Assembly: GCF_042649045.1 (NCBI RefSeq)
Contig: NZ_JBHSEF010000023.1
Coordinates: 186,001-250,000 of the forward strand
Reading direction: 5' to 3'
Length of the DNA: 64,000 bases
DNA from: Chryseomicrobium palamuruense
GTDB taxonomy: Bacteria; Bacillota; Bacilli; Bacillales_A; Planococcaceae
Made by a program: the position numbers and the translations under genes
Shown: positions 8,874 through 17,495 of the stretch, piece by piece
Layout: every line of letters begins with the position of its first letter
How positions within the stretch are numbered: the stretch's first letter is position 1
The notes under the pieces: model-generated
The model's input: the letters and a program-made list of their open reading frames with translations, nothing else
What the model was told of the DNA's origin: nothing
Database searches by the model: none

Positions 8874-9680
8874 ATGGAAGAATTCGTTATTTTATTGAAA
8901 TACATACTTTTAGGTGCTTTACAAGGATTCACAGAGCCCATTCCGATTTCTTCAAGTGGGCATTTAATTATCGCCCAAGAGCTGTTTGGTCTTGAAATGC
9001 GGGCGGATGACTTTACATTTGAGATTCTTATGAATTTTGCATCTTTACTTGCAGTATTACTTATATACCGCAAAGATTTGATTCGTTTAGTCATGAACTC
9101 ACTTTCTTATATTCAACACCGGACAGTAGAAGGAAAATCTGATTTTCAGTTTGTAATCTACCTCCTAATCGCCACGATTCCTGCGGGTATCATTGGACTG
9201 TTGTTTGAAGATGTCATCGCTGAATTCTTTAAATCATCAAAGACCGTCGCAGTCGCTTTGATCGTGACGGGAATTGCCTTATTCTTCATTCGTAATCTAA
9301 AAGGACGAAAGAATGATGGCGACTTAACATGGAAAGACGCCGTGATTGTGGGGTTTGCTCAGGCGATCGCTCTCATTCCCGGCATCAGTCGTTCAGGGGC
9401 GACAATCGTCGCTGCCATGGGGCTTGGCATGAAACAGGAGACCGCTTTACGCTTTTCCTTCTTGTTATTCATCCCAATCAGCTTAGGTCTCATCCTTGTC
9501 AAAATCCCTGATCTTGCATTAGGCGATTTATGGCTACCATACCTTTTGGCTTTCTTATTCTCCTTTGGATTTTCATACTTCGCTTTAAAGTGGTTTATGA
9601 ACATCATGGCACGAGGGAATTTGATCTATTTCACAATCTATTGCTTAGTGGTCGGATTTGGATTCTTGATTTTTGGCTAA
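8874..9680 (+). CDS. uppP: Undecaprenyl-diphosphatase UppP (BacA)
   Basis: UppP dephosphorylates undecaprenyl diphosphate, recycling the lipid carrier for peptidoglycan and conferring bacitracin tolerance. The 268-residue membrane protein holds both signature motifs: FTEPIPISSSGHL near the N-terminus (active-site Glu and His) and PGISRSGATI about residue 170. The ATG at 8874 is preferred to an upstream TTG because GGAGG precedes it at good spacing. A strong bidirectional terminator follows the stop. Confidence 0.95.
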   Translation: MEEFVILLKYILLGALQGFTEPIPISSSGHLIIAQELFGLEMRADDFTFEILMNFASLLAVLLIYRKDLIRLVMNSLSYIQHRTVEGKSDFQFVIYLLIATIPAGIIGLLFEDVIAEFFKSSKTVAVALIVTGIALFFIRNLKGRKNDGDLTWKDAVIVGFAQAIALIPGISRSGATIVAAMGLGMKQETALRFSFLLFIPISLGLILVKIPDLALGDLWLPYLLAFLFSFGFSYFALKWFMNIMARGNLIYFTIYCLVVGFGFLIFG

Positions 9681-9684
9681 TGAA

Positions 9685-9711
9685 AAAGAGCGAAGGCAGC
9701 CTTCGCTCTTT
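9685..9711. terminator. Bidirectional terminator between uppP and rpmG
   Basis: A perfect 12-pair stem (AAAGAGCGAAGG / CCTTCGCTCTTT) with a 3-base loop lies between two convergent genes, with T runs on both strands. Confidence 0.9.
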
Positions 9712-9714
9712 CTT

Positions 9715-9864
9715 TTACTTTGTCTCCCGATGAAGTGTCACTTTTTTTAATCGCGGACAATACTTTTTCAATTCAATTCGTTCGGGATTGTTACGTTTGT
9801 TTTTCGTCGTAATGTAATTGCGGTCGCCTGTCTCTGTACAAACGAGTGTGATGTTTACACGCAT
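9715..9864 (-). CDS. rpmG: 50S ribosomal protein L33, cysteine-poor form
   Basis: This is a 49-residue L33 of the large ribosomal subunit. Zinc-binding L33 has two CxxC pairs. Here the first is CTET (C9 only) and the second is CPRL (C36 only), so it is the zinc-free form made under zinc starvation. The ATG at 9864 has AGGAGGAG upstream. It lies 11 bases after the COG0523 GTPase, behind the same Zur-like operator. Confidence 0.95.
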   Translation of the reverse strand: MRVNITLVCTETGDRNYITTKNKRNNPERIELKKYCPRLKKVTLHRETK

Positions 9865-9875
9865 ATATGCTCCTC

Positions 9876-10991
9876 CTATTGCAAAATAGTTTGTGCTCCT
9901 GGTAATGGATCTCGAAAACTGAACCACTCCAGTTTCATTTCTTCTTCAGTTAACAAACAAGCCGTAAGATGGGTACGAATTTCCGCTTCATCCATTTTGA
10001 TTCCAATGAGCACAAGCTCTGTTCTCTCCTCCGTTGTCTCTTCCCACTCTCCAATCTTTTCAATGGTCATAGCTGGGCCTGCTTGAGAGAGTAAGATTGC
10101 ATCTTGTGGGCGTGTTGCCACCCATAAGAACCCCTTCGCTCTTACCACTTCCACAGGCCAGTCCATAAGCCAGTCCATTAATCGTTCAGGATGAAAAGGA
10201 CGAGGCGAACGGAATACGAAAGAGGAAATTCCATACTCTTCCGTTTCAGGAATATGCTCCTCGTTTAATTCTTTGATCCAGCCTGCCCCTTGACTTGCTT
10301 CCTCGAAATCAAATAGGTGCGTGTCTAATACATGTGACAGTGGAATTTGTGAATGAGAGGTCTTGTAGATTTTAGCGCCAGGATTCAGTTTAGCAATCAC
10401 GCTATTGAGCTCTCCTACTTGTTCGGAAGTTAGCATTTCTACTTTATTAATTAAAATGACGTTTGCAAACTCAATTTGATCAATCAGTAAGTCGGCTACT
10501 TCTCGCTCATCTTCTTCTCCCACAGCTTCTTTTCTATCGAGCAAGGTTTCTCCAGAAGTAAAGTCATGCCAAAACCTGTTCGCATCCACCACAGTGACCA
10601 TTGTATCTAATCGGCTGACTGCACTTAAATCAATGCCAAGCTCCTCATCGATGTATGTAAATGTCTGCGCAACCGGAATCGGTTCGCTAATGCCAGAAGA
10701 CTCAATCACTAAATAATCAATATCTCCCGCTTCCACGAGTTTCTTGACTTCAATCATTAAATCTTCACGTAGTGTGCAGCAGATACACCCATTTTGCATC
10801 TCTACTAATTTTTCCTCTGTGTGTCGAAATCCACCTTGTTTCACTAACTCTGCATCTATATTCACTTCACTCATATCGTTTACGATAACCGCTACTTTTA
10901 GGCCTTCACGGTTCGCTAGTATATGATTCAGTAGCGTTGTTTTTCCTGCTCCTAGATATCCACTTAGAACAGTTACCGGAATTTTTCGCAT
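9876..10991 (-). CDS. Zinc-responsive COG0523 GTPase (YciC/ZagA-like)
   Basis: This is a G3E P-loop GTPase acting as a zinc metallochaperone. Walker A GYLGAGKTT is at residues 11-19, the metal-binding CxCC motif (NGCICCTL) at 69-72, and a CobW C-terminal domain at about 260-365 with the GFLWVATRP hallmark. Its 371 residues fit the YciC/ZagA branch. It is the first gene after a Zur box and is followed by the zinc-free L33, a classic zinc-sparing pairing. YciC is the best-known relative; CobW or nitrile-hydratase activators are less likely. Confidence 0.92.
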   Translation of the reverse strand: MRKIPVTVLSGYLGAGKTTLLNHILANREGLKVAVIVNDMSEVNIDAELVKQGGFRHTEEKLVEMQNGCICCTLREDLMIEVKKLVEAGDIDYLVIESSGISEPIPVAQTFTYIDEELGIDLSAVSRLDTMVTVVDANRFWHDFTSGETLLDRKEAVGEEDEREVADLLIDQIEFANVILINKVEMLTSEQVGELNSVIAKLNPGAKIYKTSHSQIPLSHVLDTHLFDFEEASQGAGWIKELNEEHIPETEEYGISSFVFRSPRPFHPERLMDWLMDWPVEVVRAKGFLWVATRPQDAILLSQAGPAMTIEKIGEWEETTEERTELVLIGIKMDEAEIRTHLTACLLTEEEMKLEWFSFRDPLPGAQTILQ

Positions 10992-11007
10992 GTAGTTCTC
11001 CTTTTTT

Positions 11008-11028
11008 AAATCGTATTCATTACGTTTT
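11008..11028 (-). promoter_or_regulatory. Zur-box operator
   Basis: The 21-base site (minus strand AAAACGTAATGAATACGATTT) closely matches the Bacillus Zur consensus AAATCGTAATNATTACGATTT. It lies 17 bases upstream of the GTPase start. It predicts zinc-dependent repression of the two-gene operon. Confidence 0.85.
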
Positions 11029-11065
11029 ATAGAATACGTGATTTCATCTACTAATGCAAGAGAAA

Positions 11066-11089
11066 ATAAAAAAAGAGCTCATATGAGCC
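11066..11089 (-). terminator. Terminator after the NUDIX gene
   Basis: The minus-strand palindrome GGGCTCATATGAGCTC is followed by seven T, and it includes the stop codon of the NUDIX gene. Confidence 0.8.
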
Positions 11090-11708
11090 CTTGCGGTAAG
11101 GTTGGAATCATTCGCTTCTTGAGTTCGTGAAGGTAGGTAGGAGGCAGTGCGCCCATATCTCCTACTTTTAATTGTATTTCTCGCTTTTCACGTTTTCCAT
11201 CCCGTTGTACATATCCAACGCACGGAATGTGTTCTTTTTCATGACTAATTAGTTGCAAGAAGTCACGTAACCGTGTGGCAAATATGCCTTCAAGCTCTTC
11301 TTCTTGAATCGAAAAATCTTCAAGTGTTCCAGGGTGGCGATAGAGAAACACATGTGCGAACTCTGCATCGTTGATATCCGGCGTATGGATTTGATAATTA
11401 ATGACTCCTAGCGGTTCTAATTCCCGAAAAGAGACGCTTATGCCTAGCTCTTCTCGCAGTTCTCTGACACCGTCTTCTACGGTTTCCTGAGCTTCTAAAT
11501 GTCCTGCTGCCGTGATATCAAAATCTCCTGGATAATCTTTTTTCTTGAGGCTACGCTGCTGCAAATAAATCCACCAGTCCTCATTGCGCTGTTCCAGAAC
11601 CCAACAATGAAAGACTTCATGCCAGTCCCCTTCGCGGTGGACGTCTTCCCGTTCTTTTTCTCCTATGTACGCATAGTCCTCTGTAAATATCCGAAGATAT
11701 TCTACCAT
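11079..11708 (-). CDS. NUDIX hydrolase
   Basis: This is a NUDIX hydrolase cleaving nucleoside diphosphate-X compounds; the substrate is unknown. The Nudix box runs from G69 to I90 (GHLEAQETVEDGVREL then REELGI), with all Glu and Arg residues of the GX5EX7REUXEEXGU pattern. The N-terminus resembles the isopentenyl-diphosphate-isomerase-like group (HEVFHCWVLEQR). It has 209 residues and starts at an ATG after AAGGGG. It is monocistronic, bounded by terminators. Confidence 0.88.
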   Translation of the reverse strand: MVEYLRIFTEDYAYIGEKEREDVHREGDWHEVFHCWVLEQRNEDWWIYLQQRSLKKKDYPGDFDITAAGHLEAQETVEDGVRELREELGISVSFRELEPLGVINYQIHTPDINDAEFAHVFLYRHPGTLEDFSIQEEELEGIFATRLRDFLQLISHEKEHIPCVGYVQRDGKREKREIQLKVGDMGALPPTYLHELKKRMIPTLPQGLI

Positions 11709-11738
11709 TCTACAAAACCCCTTTTCATCATGTAAAAA

Positions 11739-11768
11739 CCTCTCCTGAACAGAACGTTTCAGGAGAGG
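11739..11768 (-). terminator. Terminator after the 11780-12364 gene
   Basis: An 11-pair stem (CCTCTCCTGAA / TTCAGGAGAGG) is followed on the minus strand by five T. Confidence 0.9.
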
Positions 11769-11779
11769 AATAGGTTTAC

Positions 11780-12364
11780 TTAATGCAAATCTTTTTTACC
11801 CGGAATGGCATCAATCTGCAACGAGGCATACGTATTACAGAACTTAAACACCGTTTCTACAACCACTTTCGCACTGTATTCCATAAACGGCTGCATATGC
11901 TCTTTATTATTCGGATGATAGAACGTCGTCAAGAAATCGAGTAACAGATCGTTGACGATTTTCGTCGTCATGTAGGCAAGCTCTCCATGACGTGCTTTCT
12001 CCTCTACTGTCTCACCTTTTAAAACAAAAGCACGTTGGCGTTCTGCAATCTTTTGAATTTCCGCAGGATCACTAATCATCGTACGTAAATTGGATAAATA
12101 GACTTTAAAACTATCTGGTGAATAAAACGTTTCTTTATCAATACTTTGAAAAAGGAAATTATTCATGCCATTGGTATGGCCTATATAAAAAGCGGCATTG
12201 TTTAACAGCATCTCTAAATAGGCTTCATCGGATTCTGCCTTCTCCCGCTTTTCAATCAATATTTTTTGAATCCCTGCATACAGTGTATCCTTATCCCACT
12301 TCGGCTGCTTCGTTACCGCATTAATGACCCCTGCGGTTTGTTTTGTTAATTGTTCCATTGACAT
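11780..12364 (-). CDS. Conserved hypothetical soluble protein
   Basis: I do not recognise a named family. The 194-residue product is mostly helical, without membrane segments or signal peptide. Notable stretches are NNAAFYIGHTNGMNNFLFQS near residue 60 and a helical C-terminus. AGGAGTG stands 7 bases before the ATG. It forms a single-gene unit with its own terminator. Function is unknown. Confidence 0.8.
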   Translation of the reverse strand: MSMEQLTKQTAGVINAVTKQPKWDKDTLYAGIQKILIEKREKAESDEAYLEMLLNNAAFYIGHTNGMNNFLFQSIDKETFYSPDSFKVYLSNLRTMISDPAEIQKIAERQRAFVLKGETVEEKARHGELAYMTTKIVNDLLLDFLTTFYHPNNKEHMQPFMEYSAKVVVETVFKFCNTYASLQIDAIPGKKDLH

Positions 12365-12452
12365 GCTGTAACACTCCTAATTTTAATTTACTATTCTGTC
12401 AATTGTAAGTAGAGTTAGTGTATCATACCCTGCCAAAGGATTCGTCCTTTTT

Positions 12453-13424
12453 TTAAAAAATCGCCCAGTACACGAGGTGGAAGAACACTGGGGCCGTGTA
12501 CGTCAGACTGTCTATTTTATTGATTGTCTTACTTTCTAAAAGTTCTCCCTTAAACGTTTCCCTTAAAAAGAAATTTCGTTTCAATGCTGACATCACTGCC
12601 GTACCGAAAAATCCTGTCATTGCAATCAACACGCCCGCAAAAATACTAAAAGGCAAGGTCATGGGCGTAATATAGGGGGCAATGATGACGGATAAAATGG
12701 TAGTCCCAAAGATCCCTGCCACTACACCTTCCCAAGTTAAATCCGGATTCGCAACGGGCAGAACTTTATGTTTTCCAAACTTTTTTGACACCATATAGTG
12801 AATCACATCATTCGCTTGCGTTAAGGGAATCAAAAACAAGACCATTAATGCACCGTATTCTGTCGCAATTCCAACATCATGTCGCGTAATCTCTGGCATT
12901 TTTGCAAACAGAGCGAGATGACTGATACCGAATACGATGAGCATCAACCCCCACTGCGTCATACTGACAGACTTGAGAAAGCCTGCGTTGCTTTTTTGAA
13001 ATAACCGAGCAAGCGGCAGGAAAAGAAAGACATAAATTGGAATAAAGACAATAAACATGCCGTACCAACCGATATAGATCCAGTAGAAGTTAATTGGAAT
13101 CGCCAAGTACGCCCAAATGAATAAACGGCGGTCCTGTTTTCGTGTCTCCAACATTGAAAAGTATTCACGCAGAGCTAAAAAGCATAGCACCATTAAGGAG
13201 ATAAGAGAGATATTCGGACTGACTAAGAAAGACAATCCAAAAATGAGGGCCATACCCCACCAAAGCTTCGTTCGGATGAGAAGTTGCTCGTATTTATTAC
13301 TCCCCTTATGTTTCCTTCTATGAAAATATGTTATAACTGAAACCAAGAGACTAACTACTATTAAAATCATAAAAACGATATAAATTGTATAAAAGGCTTG
13401 GTTCATAAAAAAATCCACTGTCAC
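12453..13424 (-). CDS. CdsA-like phosphatidate cytidylyltransferase family protein
   Basis: This is an integral membrane protein resembling CDP-diglyceride synthetases, which make CDP-diacylglycerol for phospholipid synthesis. It has about eight hydrophobic segments and a C-terminal signature-like stretch SALKRNFFLRETFKGEL then NKIDSL, a diverged form of the CdsA pattern (SxxKRxxxxKD...DRxDS). The GTG at 13424 is chosen because AGGGGTGA precedes it; an ATG at 13406 is an alternative. Because the motif is not perfect, this is probably a paralogue of the housekeeping CdsA. Confidence 0.8.
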   Translation of the reverse strand: MTVDFFMNQAFYTIYIVFMILIVVSLLVSVITYFHRRKHKGSNKYEQLLIRTKLWWGMALIFGLSFLVSPNISLISLMVLCFLALREYFSMLETRKQDRRLFIWAYLAIPINFYWIYIGWYGMFIVFIPIYVFLFLPLARLFQKSNAGFLKSVSMTQWGLMLIVFGISHLALFAKMPEITRHDVGIATEYGALMVLFLIPLTQANDVIHYMVSKKFGKHKVLPVANPDLTWEGVVAGIFGTTILSVIIAPYITPMTLPFSIFAGVLIAMTGFFGTAVMSALKRNFFLRETFKGELLESKTINKIDSLTYTAPVFFHLVYWAIF

Positions 13425-13463
13425 ATTGTCACCCCTATATTCAGTCAAAAGGAGGTTTCCCAG

Positions 13464-14021
13464 TTGAATGAACGTTTTGTCTATATATTATTAACAGATA
13501 CGGGCACGGTCTTTACAAAGACGATAAAGACCTATACCAAGGCTCCTTATAACCATTCGTCCCTTGCTCTCGATTCCGATCTGATTCAATTATATAGCTT
13601 TGGACGTAAAAAACCTAACAACCCTTTTAAGGCTGGATTTGTTCAAGAAGACGTCGTAAATGGGACCTATAAAAAATATCCTCAGACGACATGTGCTCTC
13701 TACGAAGTTCCAGTGTCAGAGCGGCAATATCAAAAAATTTGCCGTATGCTGGAATTATTTAAGAAAAACAATCAAAAGACGATTTATAATTTGATGGGGG
13801 TTTTTGGAGTTGCTGTTAAAGCACCTTTTGAGCCACAAGGATCTTATTTTTGTTCACAGTTCGTCGCAGAAATTTTGCATAAAGCTGGCGTAAATCTTTG
13901 GACGAAACTCCCCGCACTCATTGAACCGAATGACTTTAGAGAAGCCCAAGTAACAAAATTAGTGTATGAAGGACTTTTAAATGAATATCCTCCTGTATGG
14001 CTAAGGTCAGAACGCACCTAG
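13464..14021 (+). CDS. Permuted NlpC/P60 (YiiX-like) papain-fold protein
   Basis: The 185-residue product looks like a circularly permuted papain-fold hydrolase. A candidate catalytic His lies in the early YNHSSLALD, and a candidate Cys in SYFCSQFVAEIL near residue 130, the order expected for permuted enzymes of the YiiX/YycO type. The TTG at 13464 is chosen because AAAGGAGG stands 8 bases upstream. No signal peptide is seen, so it may be cytosolic. The substrate is unknown. Confidence 0.75.
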   Translation: MNERFVYILLTDTGTVFTKTIKTYTKAPYNHSSLALDSDLIQLYSFGRKKPNNPFKAGFVQEDVVNGTYKKYPQTTCALYEVPVSERQYQKICRMLELFKKNNQKTIYNLMGVFGVAVKAPFEPQGSYFCSQFVAEILHKAGVNLWTKLPALIEPNDFREAQVTKLVYEGLLNEYPPVWLRSERT

Positions 14022-14119
14022 AATTTTCATTTTATGGATAATCTTATTCCAGTCTATAGCTATGCATTCTTCGAAATGGTATACTATTCTAACTAATCAA
14101 ATTTTATGGATGTGAGTAT

Positions 14120-16246
14120 ATGGCGACAGTGCTTCTGGAAGATCAGCTGAAAGACATTTGGTCTCACGTGCACTCCGATTCAAAGCAAGCCATGAGAAAT
14201 GCATCAGCTCTGATTAAACAGTTAGATCCCCTAACCGACAAGTTGCTGATTGCTAAAACTCAAGTTACGCTTGCTTATTGTTATGGTCACGAAGGTGATA
14301 ATGCAGAAGCTCTTGACCTGGTAAACAGGTCCACACAAATAATTAAAGATGCACAAGACATAGAATGGCATGTCAATGCAAACCGAGTCACTGGATTCGT
14401 ATATGCTAGTTTAGGAGACCTTAAACAAGCGAGTGATGCATTTGAAGAAGGTTTAGTACTTATGAAAGAACACAAAATGCCTATCGATCCCTATTATTTA
14501 AATAATCTGGGGTTTATCTATTATGAGTTGGGTGAGTACGAACAAGCCTATCATCAGATTCTCGGTGCCATGGAAGTAGCACGCGAACAACAACATGACA
14601 TCGTGCCCTTGTTGTTATCAAACCTAGCAGACTTGCAGCTTCTTTTTGGAAACATTGAAGAAGCTGAAGGATTCAACAATGAAGCATTCCATCTGTTGAA
14701 GAAGCAACCTCATCAGAAAGCCTCTCTTGCACAATGTTATAGCATTTATGGATTAATCGCCCGCGAGCGAAAAGAATGGTCGAAGTCTCTGGAATACTTG
14801 CAGAAGACGTTAGAACTGAACCAAGAAATGAATAGTAAATACTCTCAGGCAGCTACTCTACTGGACATCGGGATGCTTTATTCTGTTCAGAATGACTACG
14901 AGGCAGCGTTAGATTATTTGATCCAAGCTTTAGAGCTTTCCGATTCGATTCAAGCCACTCTTCTGCAGCGAGACATCTTAGAGAAAATGGCAGAAACATT
15001 TAAACAAACGGGGGACTTTGAAGAGGCATACTATCACTTAAAGCGTTTTAATGAGGTCAACGAACAAATCCGTACAAAAGAGGTTCAGGATCAAATCTCC
15101 AGGCTGATGACGGAAATGAAAGTAGAACAAATGCAAAAAGATGCAGAAATTGAAAACTTAAAGTTAAAACGTCTTTCTGAACAAGCCAAAGTTCGTGCGG
15201 AAGTCCTTGAAGAATCGTATCAAGATTTGATCACAATCAGTGAAATTGGCCGCCGAATCATTGCTAATCAAGAAAATGCAGAAGTCCTTTATACCGTTCA
15301 CAAAGACTTGAATAAATTAATGGAAGCTCATATCTTCGGGCTGTGCATCTACAATAAGTCAAAGCAGGAAGTAGAATACCGCGCTTTCGTCGAACAAGGT
15401 CATCTTGTTACACTTTCCAATAAGTCCATACATGACCCGAAAAGTCTATCCGTTCATTGCATTCGTGAAAATAAAGAAGTGCACATCGTAAAAGGTGTGG
15501 CGATGCAAGATTACACACCACGCGAAACAGGAATTGAGAGTAGAAATCCACAATCCCTCCACTTCTTCCCGCTTGTGATGAACGAGGATGTCATTGGAGC
15601 TATTACGATACAAAGTTATCAAAGCAACGCATTTAGCGAGCGTCAAATTGAGATGCTCCGAATTCTGGCATTGTATGTTTCCATCGCAATGAGCAATGTC
15701 ATTAAATCAGAACAGCTTCGTGAACAGACGAAAAAGTTAGAAGAGATGACGAAAAAAGATTCATTAACAAATCTTTATAATCTTCGCCATATGAAGTCTC
15801 TATTGAAAGACGCGATGGAGACATTCCATAAAACACATACGCCTTTTTCAATTATTGTGATTGACTTGGATCATTTTAAAGAAATCAATGATTCCTACGG
15901 CCACAGTTGTGGCGATCATGTGCTTCAAGAAGTGAGTCGTCATTTTTTAGAGTTTGCTCGACAAGAAGATGTGGTCGCTCGTTGGGGAGGGGAAGAATTT
16001 TTAATACTCTTACCGAATACGCCTCTTGAAGAAGCACGAGTGATCGGGGAAGCACTTCGCGAATTAGTAGAGGATCTTTCCATCTTGTATCAACATATGA
16101 CGGTAGAAGTAACAGCCACTCTTGGCGTTGCCACGTATTCCTCAAGAGACTGGCATGTAGATGAATTGATTGAACGTGCGGATAAAGCACTTTATATCGG
16201 AAAAGAAGCAGGGCGAAATCAAGTGGTTGTTTACGGGAGTGAATAA
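14120..16246 (+). CDS. TPR-GAF-GGDEF diguanylate cyclase
   Basis: The protein makes cyclic di-GMP from two GTP. The N-terminal 300 residues are tetratricopeptide-like repeats (for example NNLGFIYYELGEYEQAYHQI), then a coiled coil, a GAF-like sensor at about 370-530 and a GGDEF domain at about 540-705. The active motif GGEEF is intact, and an allosteric I-site RxxD (RQED) lies exactly five residues upstream, so product inhibition is expected. There is no membrane segment, so signals are probably cytosolic. It ends at a bidirectional terminator. Confidence 0.93.
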   Translation: MATVLLEDQLKDIWSHVHSDSKQAMRNASALIKQLDPLTDKLLIAKTQVTLAYCYGHEGDNAEALDLVNRSTQIIKDAQDIEWHVNANRVTGFVYASLGDLKQASDAFEEGLVLMKEHKMPIDPYYLNNLGFIYYELGEYEQAYHQILGAMEVAREQQHDIVPLLLSNLADLQLLFGNIEEAEGFNNEAFHLLKKQPHQKASLAQCYSIYGLIARERKEWSKSLEYLQKTLELNQEMNSKYSQAATLLDIGMLYSVQNDYEAALDYLIQALELSDSIQATLLQRDILEKMAETFKQTGDFEEAYYHLKRFNEVNEQIRTKEVQDQISRLMTEMKVEQMQKDAEIENLKLKRLSEQAKVRAEVLEESYQDLITISEIGRRIIANQENAEVLYTVHKDLNKLMEAHIFGLCIYNKSKQEVEYRAFVEQGHLVTLSNKSIHDPKSLSVHCIRENKEVHIVKGVAMQDYTPRETGIESRNPQSLHFFPLVMNEDVIGAITIQSYQSNAFSERQIEMLRILALYVSIAMSNVIKSEQLREQTKKLEEMTKKDSLTNLYNLRHMKSLLKDAMETFHKTHTPFSIIVIDLDHFKEINDSYGHSCGDHVLQEVSRHFLEFARQEDVVARWGGEEFLILLPNTPLEEARVIGEALRELVEDLSILYQHMTVEVTATLGVATYSSRDWHVDELIERADKALYIGKEAGRNQVVVYGSE

Positions 16247-16248
16247 AC

Positions 16249-16286
16249 AAAACGAGTGTCCCTTATTTATAGGAACACTCGTTTTT
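16249..16286. terminator. Bidirectional terminator
   Basis: The stem CGAGTGTCC / GGAACACTCG has one bulged A and is flanked by A and T runs. It serves the GGDEF gene and the convergent YkvA-like gene. Confidence 0.85.
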
Positions 16287-16723
16287 CATTGACGGTGTAG
16301 AGAGATATACTCGTTAGTGGTATTCTCATGTCCAGTAGATACCTTCCATGCTTTGAACTTCTCTAAGTCTTTTGAGATCCGTTTATAGGCAAAACCAAGA
16401 ACCGCAATGTCATCTATAAATCCAATTCCCAATAGAAAATCTGGAATCAAGTCGATGGGTGAAACAAAATAGAGGAGCGCAGCAACGATACTCAGGATCG
16501 TACCTTTTGAAACATGCCGGTACTCTCTCTTGTACCAGGCTTTTACGAATTCTACGAGAAGTAAGGCTTGTTCTTTGGCATCACCTAGAGAGTTTTTATT
16601 ACTCGCTGCCTTTAAAGCGACCGCTTTCAAAAGATTCTCACGTCTTTTCGGATGATTCATGACACCTTTTGCATGGCTCTCATACGGCTTATGTGCATCT
16701 TTAAACGATTTATTGCGTTTCAT
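16286..16723 (-). CDS. YkvA-like DUF1232 membrane protein
   Basis: This is a 145-residue protein with the DUF1232 core, whose hallmark is YFVSPIDLIPDFLLGIGFID near residues 80-100. Function is unknown in the family. The ATG at 16723 (MKRNKSFKDAHK) is preferred to longer in-frame options, because GGCGGGA precedes it and the upstream region codes for a hairpin leader instead. The 5' leader includes a terminator-like stem, which may attenuate transcription. Confidence 0.85.
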   Translation of the reverse strand: MKRNKSFKDAHKPYESHAKGVMNHPKRRENLLKAVALKAASNKNSLGDAKEQALLLVEFVKAWYKREYRHVSKGTILSIVAALLYFVSPIDLIPDFLLGIGFIDDIAVLGFAYKRISKDLEKFKAWKVSTGHENTTNEYISLHRQ

Positions 16724-16800
16724 AGGGTCCCGCCTTTCCGTTTGTCGTTCATCTTTATACGTTTCATACCCCATTCTGGTTTCATTAGACAAACCTAAGC

Positions 16801-16834
16801 AAAAAGGCATCTTCGAAACCAATCGAAGACACCT
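16801..16834 (-). terminator. Terminator-like hairpin in the YkvA-like gene leader
   Basis: Minus strand: AGGTGTCTTCGA pairs with TCGAAGATGCCT around a short loop, followed by five T. No minus-strand gene ends here. It lies between a promoter and the YkvA-like start, so it may be an attenuator or the 3' end of a small RNA. Confidence 0.65.
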
Positions 16835-16864
16835 TGCTCTCATACTTAATATACCCATATAAGT

Positions 16865-16893
16865 ATATTGTGAGGGCTTCTAGAAACTATCAA
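16865..16893 (-). promoter_or_regulatory. Sigma-A-type promoter upstream of the YkvA-like gene
   Basis: Minus strand TTGATA, 17 bases, CAATAT. The transcript would begin with a hairpin (ATACTTA...TAAGTAT) and then the terminator-like stem at 16801-16834. Confidence 0.55.
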
Positions 16894-16900
16894 TGACAAG

Positions 16901-16941
16901 AAAAAGCGTATCTACTCAAAACATGAGCAGATACGCTTTTT
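16901..16941 (-). terminator. Terminator of the SET-domain gene
   Basis: The long stem AAAAAGCGTATCT...AGATACGCTTTTT reaches into the stop codon of the SET gene. Confidence 0.9.
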
Positions 16942-17320
16942 AATCTTCTTTATTAAACCAGAGCTCGTCTTGGTCATCAACGTCTCCGTTATAGTTAATT
17001 AAAATTTCTTCGCCTTCCGCGATATCCGTATATGCATAGAAATCAAATGTCTGATTATCGAAATCAATTTCATACGTAGCATTCGGTGTATACGAATGAT
17101 TGAATAACATTCCGTACCCTAACAAAATCGCAGAACGACCTATTCCGTATTCAAACGCATAGTCTGCAAGGTGTGTTTTTTCAATATGTTGATGTTCTTC
17201 GTTCGGGTACGCCAGAACAGGTGCACGGTGGAGGAGTTCTCCTTTTTTTATTGCTTGAGTTGCAAAAACACCACGGTTCATTTCTCCTTCCCCAAGTGGG
17301 GACCATTTAATTTCAATCAT
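16940..17320 (-). CDS. SET-domain protein
   Basis: This is a small (126-residue) SET-domain protein, a fold that methylates lysine using S-adenosylmethionine. The two conserved SET motifs are present: LFNHSYTPNATYEID near residue 75 (the NHS cofactor-binding element) and GEEILINYNGD near residue 105. An N-terminal GRGVFAT-like element reads NRGVFATQAIKKGELLHRAP. The natural substrate in bacteria is unknown. It is monocistronic. Confidence 0.88.
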   Translation of the reverse strand: MIEIKWSPLGEGEMNRGVFATQAIKKGELLHRAPVLAYPNEEHQHIEKTHLADYAFEYGIGRSAILLGYGMLFNHSYTPNATYEIDFDNQTFDFYAYTDIAEGEEILINYNGDVDDQDELWFNKED

Positions 17321-17495
17321 GCCATACCTTCTTATTCTTTAGAGTTGTTGGCTTAACTGTACCACGAATCTAGGAAATGCTACAGGGATATTTCACAAAA
17401 ATAGGTCTACTGTAAGGCTCTAAGGGGTATAGGAGAACATAACCACAAAGGAGATAGAGATTATGGGTAGTCAAAAATTAGTTTGAGACAAATCA

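Noticed and set aside
12428..12452. Hairpin AAAGGA-TTCG-TCCTTT with T run on the plus strand
   Set aside because: No plus-strand gene ends here and the minus strand lacks a U-tract, so a functional terminator is not supported.
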